A stretch of DNA of 57,169 nt from CAZGYE01 sp964530165 (GTDB taxonomy: Bacteria; Planctomycetota; Planctomycetia; Planctomycetales; Planctomycetaceae). The notes under the pieces were generated by a model. It made no database searches. It saw only the letters and a list, made by a program, of their open reading frames with translations, and was not told where the DNA came from. This document shows positions 41,244 through 48,138 of the stretch, piece by piece (position 1 is the stretch's first letter; each line of letters opens with the position of its first letter). Both the position numbers and the translations under genes were made by a program. The DNA lies in NCBI GenBank assembly GCA_964530165.1, contig CAZGYE010000003.1, forward strand, positions 1-57,169, read 5' to 3'.

Positions 41244-41378
41244 TGTCGCCCAGGCAAACGGCCTGATTTCCGCCTCATCACGGCCACGCCGCTTGTAAGC
41301 GATCTCCCTGGCCATGTAAACTTATTGATCTCCAGTTTATTATTGACGTCCAGTTTGGTTGTGTCGTCATCGACGGTT

Positions 41379-41416
41379 AGCCGCGGATGAATATCCGCGG
41401 GTGTCCACCCGCGGCT
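41379..41416. repeat. CCGCGGGT palindrome family, degenerate copy 2
   Basis: The element has the same ends and length (38 bases) as 5932-5969, starting AGCCGCGGATGAATATCCGC and ending CACCCGCGGCT. The two halves are no longer perfectly complementary (ATGAATATCCG against CGGGTGTCCAC). It lies about 50 bases before the start of the Tat-exported oxidoreductase gene. Confidence 0.8.
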
Positions 41417-41468
41417 GGAATCCAATAAACCAGGCTTGCGTCAGACTCCATGCAGAAAGGGGCCAGAC

Positions 41469-42794
41469 ATGACTCACTTGACGAGGATTTCGCGAAGAGG
41501 GTTCTTGCGCCGTGGAGCGATGCTCGGTGCGCTGGGCGCGACGGCGCCGTCCCTGATTCCCTCCGGCGTCTTGGCCGCCGAGGGCCGCCCCGGGGCCAAT
41601 GATCGCATCGGAATTGCTGGGATCGGCGTGGGGCGTCGGGGTGGTGGTCTGATTCGCAGGGCAAGCGGTCTCAAGGACGCCCAAGTCGTGGCGGTGGCCG
41701 ACGTGAATCTCCGGCGGGCTGAGCAAATGGCCGCATCGCTCAGCGCGGACGCCTACCAGGACTACCGCAAGCTATTGGAGCGGAAGGACGTGGATGCGAT
41801 CATCACCGCCACCCCCGATCACTGGCGGGCTTTGGTTTGCATCCACGCCTGCCAGGCCGGCAAAGACATTTACGCCGAGAAACCGATGACGTTGACGATC
41901 CGCGAAGGACGGCTGATGGTCCAGGCGGTCCGCAAGTACAAGCGGGTGTTTCAGACCGGCAGTCAGCAGCGGTCGATGGCGGCCAACCGCCTGGGATGCG
42001 AGCTGGTCCGCAACGGACGGATCGGAAAAGTGCGCACGGTCGTCGGCCACAATTATCCCAGCCCCTGGGAGTGCGCCTTGCCGGGACAGAAAGTCCCCGA
42101 CGGGCTGGACTGGGACATGTGGTGCGGCCCGACGGAGGCGGTGCCGTTCCACGCCGACCTGTACGCTCCGCGGGCGAAGCCCGGCTGGATCTCGTTCCGT
42201 CCGTACTCGGGTGGCGAAATGACCGGCTGGGGCAGTCACGGCCTGGATCAAATCCAGTGGGCCTTGGGGATGGACGAGAGCGGGCCCGTCGAAGTCTGGA
42301 CGGAAGGCGGCAAGTTCAACCCGCCGACCTACACCGCTCCCGACTCCAGAGGTCGAGGCGACAAGGCCTGCGACAGTCCCATGATCTTCTACCGCTACGA
42401 GGAGGACACGATCCTGAAACTGGACAACGGGAACCCCGGCGGTGGGATCTTCATCGGGAACAAGGGGAAGATCGAGATCTTTCGCGGCCGTGTCACCTCG
42501 AACCCGCCGGAGCTGGTCAAGCAACCGATCACGGACTCCGACATCCGCCTCTACAAGAGCGATCATCACATGCAGAACTGGCTGGACTGCATCAAGAAAC
42601 GTGAGAAGCCGGTTGCCGACGTCGAGATCGGCCACCGTTCGGCCACCGTCTGCCATTTGGGCAACATTGCCCGCCGGCTGGGTCGCCGCCTGCGTTGGGA
42701 CCCGGTCAAAGAAACCTTCCCGGATGACACCGAAGCCAACACGTATCTGGACCGCTCCCGGCGCAAGCCGTACCAGTTGCCGCAATCAGTTTGA
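41469..42794 (+). CDS. Tat-exported Gfo/Idh/MocA family oxidoreductase
   Basis: A 441-residue protein from the ATG at 41469, with AAGGGG upstream. It begins with a twin-arginine signal: TRISRRGFLRRGAMLGALGA, ending near VLAAEG. The NAD(P)-binding domain follows (RIGIAGIGVGRRGGGLIRRA, a G-x-G-x-x-G-like loop), then VVAVADVNLRRAEQMA, the VDAIITATPDHW segment, and the EKPMTLTIREG motif with the family's conserved Lys-Pro. The C-terminal alpha/beta domain contains GWGSHGLDQIQWALG. The family oxidises or reduces sugars, inositols or related polyols with NAD(P). Tat export with a bound cofactor is common in planctomycetes. Substrate unknown. Confidence 0.93.
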   Translation: MTHLTRISRRGFLRRGAMLGALGATAPSLIPSGVLAAEGRPGANDRIGIAGIGVGRRGGGLIRRASGLKDAQVVAVADVNLRRAEQMAASLSADAYQDYRKLLERKDVDAIITATPDHWRALVCIHACQAGKDIYAEKPMTLTIREGRLMVQAVRKYKRVFQTGSQQRSMAANRLGCELVRNGRIGKVRTVVGHNYPSPWECALPGQKVPDGLDWDMWCGPTEAVPFHADLYAPRAKPGWISFRPYSGGEMTGWGSHGLDQIQWALGMDESGPVEVWTEGGKFNPPTYTAPDSRGRGDKACDSPMIFYRYEEDTILKLDNGNPGGGIFIGNKGKIEIFRGRVTSNPPELVKQPITDSDIRLYKSDHHMQNWLDCIKKREKPVADVEIGHRSATVCHLGNIARRLGRRLRWDPVKETFPDDTEANTYLDRSRRKPYQLPQSV

Positions 42795-42849
42795 AAGTCC
42801 GCCTTTCGCTTGACCACACGTCGAAAAAACGTTGACGGGGATGTTGTCC

Positions 42850-42947
42850 TGGATCATTCCTAGAAACCCAAACCGACGACTTGTCGTCGCTGGGCATGCC
42901 ATGCAACCAGTGGATCGCGACAACAAGTTGTCGGTTTGGGTATCACA
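42850..42947. repeat. AAACCGAC palindromic repeat, copy 3
   Basis: Same orientation and flanks as the copy at 28386-28482: ATTCCTAGAAACCC on the left, arms CCAAACCGACGACTTGTCGT and CGACAACAAGTTGTCGGTTT, then GGGTATCACA. The core between the arms (about 42888-42915) differs from the other copies while the arms are almost identical, so the arms appear to be the conserved part. Confidence 0.88.
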
Positions 42948-43035
42948 CTGGACTGGATTCATTTCGCGTTTTCCTCTATTTTTCCGCCCGCTCGGCGGAC
43001 GGGTGAATCGATTCTTGAATGCGAGGGCGCAACTC

Positions 43036-43614
43036 ATGCGACAGATAGGACTTGCGACGATCGTCGTTTATGGGGCGCTGGTTTGTGTGGCCGGCTGCGG
43101 CTCGGATTCCGAGAAGAACGGTTCTGGAGGCCTCGCGATTGTCGACCTGGACCAAGTCGCCCGGGAGCTCGGACGTGACGCCAAGATTAAGGAGGCCATT
43201 GGGCGGAAAAAGGATTCGCTGAATCAGCAACTCAGTGCACTTCAATCGTCCCTCAAGGCCAAATACGACCAGCAGCAACAGGAAATCGACACGCCATTCA
43301 GCGAAGATCAGACGCGACGGCTGCAGGCACAGATTGCCGCCCGTCTCAACCAGGCGCGACGGAAAGCACAGAACGACCTTGTCGCGTATCGGGCCGAGCT
43401 GATCGCTCAATTCCGCGAAGACGTCAAGCCGGTAGCCCGCAAGATCGCGCGGGTCAGGGGCTTGAGCATCGTGGTGCCCAAGAACGACGGCTTTGTGCTC
43501 ACGTTCGAGCCGGCCGTGGACATCACCGCCGAAGTCGCCGAACAGCTCAAGTCAAATCCGCCAGCTCCACCACCGGACCGCATTTCGGACGCCGGCTCCA
43601 ACCAGAAGCGTTAG
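43036..43614 (+). CDS. OmpH/Skp-like lipoprotein
   Basis: A 192-residue protein starting at the ATG at 43036; upstream codons run into a repeat and are not conserved. A lipoprotein signal (GLATIVVYGALVCVAGCGSD) has a VAGC lipobox near residue 20. The mature region starts with LAIVDLDQVARELGRDAKIK, typical of OmpH/Skp (xVDxxxVxxxxP), followed by a long helical coiled coil (residues about 50-130) and a final beta strand (GLSIVVPKNDGFVLTFEPAV). Skp holds unfolded outer-membrane proteins in the periplasm; this version is membrane-attached. It is a good match to the family by shape, less by exact sequence. Confidence 0.82.
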   Translation: MRQIGLATIVVYGALVCVAGCGSDSEKNGSGGLAIVDLDQVARELGRDAKIKEAIGRKKDSLNQQLSALQSSLKAKYDQQQQEIDTPFSEDQTRRLQAQIAARLNQARRKAQNDLVAYRAELIAQFREDVKPVARKIARVRGLSIVVPKNDGFVLTFEPAVDITAEVAEQLKSNPPAPPPDRISDAGSNQKR

Positions 43615-43648
43615 TGGTCTGCCAACTTTGAATTGACGGTCAGTGAGT

Positions 43649-43826
43649 GTGGGGCAGGCTTTCCAGCCTGCCGATCACCAATGGCAGGCTTTCCAGCCTG
43701 CCGATCACCAATGGCAGGCTTTCCACCCTGCCGATCACCAATGGCAGGCTTTCCACCCTGCCGATCACCAATGGCAGGCTTTCCACCCTGCCGATCACCA
43801 ATGGCAGGCTGGAAAGCCTGCCCCAC
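43649..43826. repeat. GGCAGGCT repeat, copy 4, amplified to a 30-bp tandem array
   Basis: Five full 30-base units of GGCAGGCTTTCCAGCCTGCC followed by GATCACCAAT run at 43653-43682, 43683-43712, 43713-43742, 43743-43772 and 43773-43802, and a closing inverted half-unit ends in AAAGCCTGCCCCAC. In three units the second half reads CCACCCTGCC, so their own hairpin is damaged. It lies between the OmpH-like gene and the end of the inverse autotransporter gene, whose stop codon shares its last base with the repeat. Confidence 0.92.
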
Positions 43827-46800
43827 TACGGCGTGGGAATCGAGCTGGGATCGACGATCTCGATGTCCCCAGTCGGAACGACCGTCGGGGCGCCGCTGTT
43901 AGTGGTGTTGCCGTTGTTCGCAACGTTGCCGTTGTCGTCATTCGTGAACGTCTGGCCTTGACCCAACGTCCCGCCCAGTTGGAACGTGCCGGCTGTATTG
44001 TTGAGGTTGTACGCGCCGCTGGCGTCGTTGTTGTTGAGATTCAAGCCCAGCGAGCCGAAAGCATTGGACACCACGGCATTGAAGCTGTCACCCGTCGAGG
44101 TGATGGTGTTGCCGCTGGCCGTGATCGAGAACGTTCCCGTACCGGAATGGTTCACGCTAACGCCTTCAGCCCCAGTGGCGGTGATGCTGTTGTTCTCCAG
44201 CAGCAGGTTGCCACCGGAAACCATATTGACGTTCACGGCGGGGGCGCCGGCGCTGTTGGAAATGGTCATGTCGGTGAAGGTGGCATCGACGCTGCCCAGC
44301 GTGATGTCGATCGCGCGGCCGATACTGTTGTCGATCGACCCGCCGCCTGCCGTGAAGCTGCCCGTGCTGTTCAGCAGTTCGACACCGCCGTCGGTAATGT
44401 CGAGGTTGTCGAACGTGACGGCCGCGGAGGAGCCTACCATCTGAATTCCAGAGTTGACGCCTCCCTGTGGCGCCCCGATGGTGGTGTCCGCGAAGGTCAG
44501 CGTGCCGGCCACGTCGTCGATCTCGATTCCATAGTCGTTGCCGTCGGTAATGTCCACGGCGCCGAAGTGGAACGTCGCGCCCGCGTCGGTGACGTTGGCA
44601 ATTCGGATGCCTGCGCTGGCGGCGCCCGTGATCGTGGTGGCTCCGGTCACGGTGAAGCTCCCGTCGACAGAGTCGAGCAGGACTCCGTAGCCGGCGCTGT
44701 TGGTCGAGGCGATGCTGCTGAATGTCGAGTTGAGTGTGACCGGGTCGATGTCGATTGCCGTTCCATCGGTGGTGTCGACCACTCCGCCGGTGTTCCTCAG
44801 GTCGAAGGTGGCTGGGCCAAGGTTGCGGACGAACAGCCCGGTGCCGCCGTCGTTGGCGATGTTGAGGTCTCCGAAGGCCAGATCGCCCGTGACCTTTTCA
44901 AGCCGCAGCCCATCACCCGTCACGCGATTGACCACGGTGCCGATGGTCGTGTCCCCGCCGGCGACCTGTTGGATGCCGGGGGTCTGCGTATCGGCGTCGA
45001 AGACGGCCGTATCAACCAGCATGCCGCCGCTCCCCGTGGTATTGCCGAGCACCGTGTTATTCGAGAAATCGGTAATCCAGAGCGTCCCGCCGAAGGAGCC
45101 GTCGATGTTCGCGCCGGCCCGATCGCTCGAGCTGAGGGTCGTGCCCGATAGGGCCAATTCCAGTGAACCACCGGCCGCGCTCGTGGCGGCATTCAGGGCG
45201 TCGTTGACCGCCGTCGAGCTGCTGTCGGTAATGGTTGCCTTGAGCGTTCCCGTGCCGTCGGCGTTCAGCTCGACGCCCTCATTCGCCGCACCGAGAATAC
45301 GAACGCCGGTCAGTTTAATCGTCGAGTCGTCCGCACCCGTCGTGCCGATCTTGATGCCGCTGTTGCCTGAGGTGGCATCGACGTCGAGGAAGCCCAGCGA
45401 GACGTTCGCCGCATCCGTCATGCTGACGCCGTTTGAGGTCACGTTGGAAATCGTGCCGCCGTCGCCGCTGGCCGTTCCGTCCGCCCCGAGAGTGAAGCCG
45501 CCCGTGTTGCTGCTGAGCAAGATACCGTCGCTGGCCCCGTCCACGGCGAGATGGCCCAAGAGAACTTCGGCGCCGGAATTCTGCACCGAGACGCCGGCAC
45601 CGCCCGCGCTGCCGATGGTCGTCGCCCCGGTGACCGTAAACGTTCCGTCCACGTTGTTGAGGCTCAGCGCGGCGCCCGGACTGCTGGCGACACTCAGCGA
45701 GTCGAACGTGGCATCCACCGTCGTCAGAGTGATGTCGATGCCGCTCCCACCCGTCGAGTCGACGCTGTTGCTGCCGGTGAAGTTCACCGTGCCGCTGTTG
45801 CTGGCAAAGATGCCCCGGCTGCTGTTGTTCCGGAGATCGAGATCGGTGAAGGTGAGGATTCCAGTGTTGTTCGTCAGAGTGATTCCGTCGCCCGCCGAGT
45901 TTCTGATCCGCACGCCGTCAAAGGTGAGGGCGCCCGAACTGTTGCGGACGTCGATACCGGTGCCGTTGGAGTTTCTGATGTCGGAGCCGGCTATTGAGAC
46001 GTCGCCGGCAGCGCCGTCGACCAGGATGCCCAGACTGGAACGATCGACCACCGTACCGGTGAAATCAACCGAGCCACCCGTGGTATTGGTCACCGAGATC
46101 GCCCGGCCGCCGTTCTGATTGCTGATGTCGCCGTCGAAACTGACGGTCGGGGCGCCGCCTGCAATCGCAAAGCCGTCGCCGCTGCCGTCGCCGTTGATCA
46201 AAGTCCCCTCAAACGTGAAGCTCGCCGTGCTCCCCACGAGGTTCACGCCCGGACCGGTCGAGCTGTTAATGGTGTTCTGTCCGACCCGCACGCTGCCGGC
46301 GACGCCGTTTGCGTAAATCGCAGCGCCGCTGGCGTCGCTGATCTCGAAGCCGGCGACCCGGGCGTCGTCGGCCAGGGCGACGGCAAAGCTCGGCGCACCA
46401 GTGATCTGGGGCAAATTGGTTCCCGCAGTCGCGCGAGGCAGCAGGATGCTGCCGAACTCGCGGGTTGTGACCGCCTGGTCGATGCCTTCACCCAAGAACT
46501 GCTGCCGGTTTTGCAGCGTGATTTGCTCCGCGTCGAAGACGCTGTCGGCGTGAGCGAAAATGATCGCGCCCGCTCCGGAGCCCGCTTGAGCTTCGGATAG
46601 CAACTGGAACGGATTCTCAGCGGTTCCGTCTCCACCGGGTGAGGCGTCACTGCCGACGTGGACGACCGAGATCGGCAGCCCGGTGAGCGGATCGGTGGCC
46701 AGGACCGTTTCAGGAGTCGCCGTTTCGGTGACGACGACGGTGTAGTTTCGATAGACACGCTCCTCCAGACGATCAGGAACGGTCCTGGTGGGGGCGATGT

Positions 46801-47656
46801 CATTCGTCCGGCGGCCGCCGGGCAGATACCAAACGACATCGAAGGAAACGTTCGTATCGAATTCGTCATCGTTGGTGATCGAGAGCCGCAGGCCCAAATC
46901 GGGTCGCACACGACCTTCCAGGCGGCCGCTGACACCCAGTCTATCCGGCCCGTTGTCCGCCGCGAAGTGATACAACCCCGCATAGGCGCGAATGTTATAC
47001 GCCTCGCCCAGCGAGCCGCCGAGCGGCACGCCAATTTCAGCGTCCAGACCGGTCATCGCCGCTTCATCGAATCGAGTGCGGTCAAACAGCAAGTTGTTTC
47101 CCTCAAACCGCCCGATCGGCGACGAGTAAGCGAACGTTTTTTCGTCGTCGCCAATGGGGATGTAAACGTTCAGCCGCGCGTCCCAGTCTTCGCCGTACGT
47201 CTCCAGGCTGACGCCCAACTGATGGAACACATTGCGGTGGGTGTCGTCGCCGTCGTACCAGAAACTCGCTCCGAAGATGCGGTCCCACTCGTCGACCAGA
47301 CGGCGAGCGCCGATCCCCACGTTGCCTCCGACGTCACCGTTGTTGTTCACCAGCATCCGCAAATCGTAGAACCAGACGTCGCTGCCGGTGGGAATCGAGT
47401 GAAACATTTCGAGGCTGCTGATCGAATCGTCACGGCCGACCGCGTCGCCCGTCGAGTGAGTGACACGCAACTGCGTCCCGTATGAGTTGAGCAGCATCGC
47501 GCCGGAGTAATTCTCGGTGAACGGCAAGGCTTCGTCGGTTTCCGCCGGCTCTTGGGCCGGCAACGGGCTTGCCAGCACAAGGAAAAAGGCACAAAGGCAC
47601 AAAGGCACAAAGGCACAAAGGCACAGAGGCACAGAGGCACAGAGGCTGGAGGACAT
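43826..47656 (-). CDS. Inverse autotransporter-like surface protein with beta-helix passenger
   Basis: A 1276-residue protein if translation starts at the ATG at 47656. The N-terminal signal peptide (SLCASVPLCLCAFVPLCLCA and more) is encoded inside a low-complexity repeat, and AQ after PLP looks like the cleavage site. Residues about 45-305 resemble the inverse autotransporter (intimin/invasin-type) beta-barrel: VGGNVGIGARRLVDEWDRIF, FGASFWYDGDDT, FHQLGVSLETYGEDW and AYNIRAYAGLYHFAAD. A long parallel beta-helix passenger follows, with recurring ITNSGGxGI- and VTGATTI-type turns (e.g. FTVTGATTIGSAGGAGVSVQ and FTVTGATTITGAASAGIRIA), to the C-terminus. It should sit in the outer membrane with the helix outside. 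The upstream extension to 47914 is low-complexity and rejected. Divergent from the cyclophilin-RTX gene. Confidence 0.85.
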   Translation of the reverse strand: MSSSLCASVPLCLCAFVPLCLCAFFLVLASPLPAQEPAETDEALPFTENYSGAMLLNSYGTQLRVTHSTGDAVGRDDSISSLEMFHSIPTGSDVWFYDLRMLVNNNGDVGGNVGIGARRLVDEWDRIFGASFWYDGDDTHRNVFHQLGVSLETYGEDWDARLNVYIPIGDDEKTFAYSSPIGRFEGNNLLFDRTRFDEAAMTGLDAEIGVPLGGSLGEAYNIRAYAGLYHFAADNGPDRLGVSGRLEGRVRPDLGLRLSITNDDEFDTNVSFDVVWYLPGGRRTNDIAPTRTVPDRLEERVYRNYTVVVTETATPETVLATDPLTGLPISVVHVGSDASPGGDGTAENPFQLLSEAQAGSGAGAIIFAHADSVFDAEQITLQNRQQFLGEGIDQAVTTREFGSILLPRATAGTNLPQITGAPSFAVALADDARVAGFEISDASGAAIYANGVAGSVRVGQNTINSSTGPGVNLVGSTASFTFEGTLINGDGSGDGFAIAGGAPTVSFDGDISNQNGGRAISVTNTTGGSVDFTGTVVDRSSLGILVDGAAGDVSIAGSDIRNSNGTGIDVRNSSGALTFDGVRIRNSAGDGITLTNNTGILTFTDLDLRNNSSRGIFASNSGTVNFTGSNSVDSTGGSGIDITLTTVDATFDSLSVASSPGAALSLNNVDGTFTVTGATTIGSAGGAGVSVQNSGAEVLLGHLAVDGASDGILLSSNTGGFTLGADGTASGDGGTISNVTSNGVSMTDAANVSLGFLDVDATSGNSGIKIGTTGADDSTIKLTGVRILGAANEGVELNADGTGTLKATITDSSSTAVNDALNAATSAAGGSLELALSGTTLSSSDRAGANIDGSFGGTLWITDFSNNTVLGNTTGSGGMLVDTAVFDADTQTPGIQQVAGGDTTIGTVVNRVTGDGLRLEKVTGDLAFGDLNIANDGGTGLFVRNLGPATFDLRNTGGVVDTTDGTAIDIDPVTLNSTFSSIASTNSAGYGVLLDSVDGSFTVTGATTITGAASAGIRIANVTDAGATFHFGAVDITDGNDYGIEIDDVAGTLTFADTTIGAPQGGVNSGIQMVGSSAAVTFDNLDITDGGVELLNSTGSFTAGGGSIDNSIGRAIDITLGSVDATFTDMTISNSAGAPAVNVNMVSGGNLLLENNSITATGAEGVSVNHSGTGTFSITASGNTITSTGDSFNAVVSNAFGSLGLNLNNNDASGAYNLNNTAGTFQLGGTLGQGQTFTNDDNGNVANNGNTTNSGAPTVVPTGDIEIVDPSSIPTP

Positions 47657-47870
47657 TCGCCACAGCTTCTTTGCCCCTTTGCCCCTTTGCCTCTCTATCC
47701 CTCTGTCCCTCTGTCCATTTGCCCCTCTGTCTCTCTGTCCCTCTGTCCCTCTATCTCTCTGTCCCTCTGCCACTCTGTCCCTCTGCCACTTTTCCACTTT
47801 ACCCCTCTGTCTTGCTTCTTCCTTTTGCTTTTTGCCTTTTGCCTCGTTCTGCATGTCTTTTCCTCTGGCC
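47575..47870. repeat. AAAGGCAC / CCTCTGTCC low-complexity hairpin repeat, copy 1
   Basis: Left arm: tandem CAAAGGCA and CAGAGGCA units (47578-47645). Core: a conserved 23-base segment at 47643-47665 containing GGAGGACATTCGCCACAG. Right arm: tandem CCTCTGTC, CCTTTGCC and related units (47670-47870). The arms pair imperfectly. The ATG of the inverse autotransporter gene (47654-47656, minus strand) lies inside the core, and the left arm encodes its signal peptide. Confidence 0.85.
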
Positions 47871-48138
47871 ACTCTCACAGGCAAGCGGTCACGATCGAAA
47901 GGGAACCTGTACACACATCAATGCTGTCAACCACGTGTGGAGCGAACACGCTGCTCCCCTTCATCGTCACAAACAGAACAACTACTTTTGTCGATACATC
48001 CGACTTTTTCAAAACAACTGGAAAATCAGAGAGATTCCCTCAACTTTCCCTGCCCCGCAGAGCGACTTCTATAGATGTCTAGCCACCCCTTGAAAAACAC
48101 CCACACCAGTCCGAGTGGTCAAAACAAGGTCTCCTCGC
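47871..48138. promoter_or_regulatory. Divergent intergenic region between the two large surface-protein genes
   Basis: The segment between the repeat and the ATG of the cyclophilin-RTX gene is about 270 bases. It has no repeat family member except repeat edges and no gene. Both divergent promoters are expected here, but no pair of good -35 and -10 boxes was recognised. AT content rises at 47980-48025. Confidence 0.35.

Noticed and set aside
43653..43826. Possible CRISPR array (30-base periodicity)
   Set aside because: There are no unique spacers: the 30-base units are contiguous and nearly identical. It is a plain tandem array of a palindromic element, and no cas genes are nearby.
43643..45151. 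502-codon open frame on the plus strand starting with repeated QAFQPADHQW
   Set aside because: It is the translation of the 30-bp repeat array continuing antisense to the inverse autotransporter gene. No domain is present, and the beta-helix gene on the other strand explains the region.
47700..47870. Possible CRISPR or coding repeat in the CCTCTGTCC stretch
   Set aside because: Units are 8-10 bases and degenerate, pairing with the AAAGGCAC arm; it is a low-complexity hairpin arm.
47657..47914. N-terminal extension of the inverse autotransporter starting at 47914
   Set aside because: The added 86 residues are low-complexity Arg/Gln/Gly-rich sequence from the repeat arm, and would place the signal peptide far from the N-terminus.
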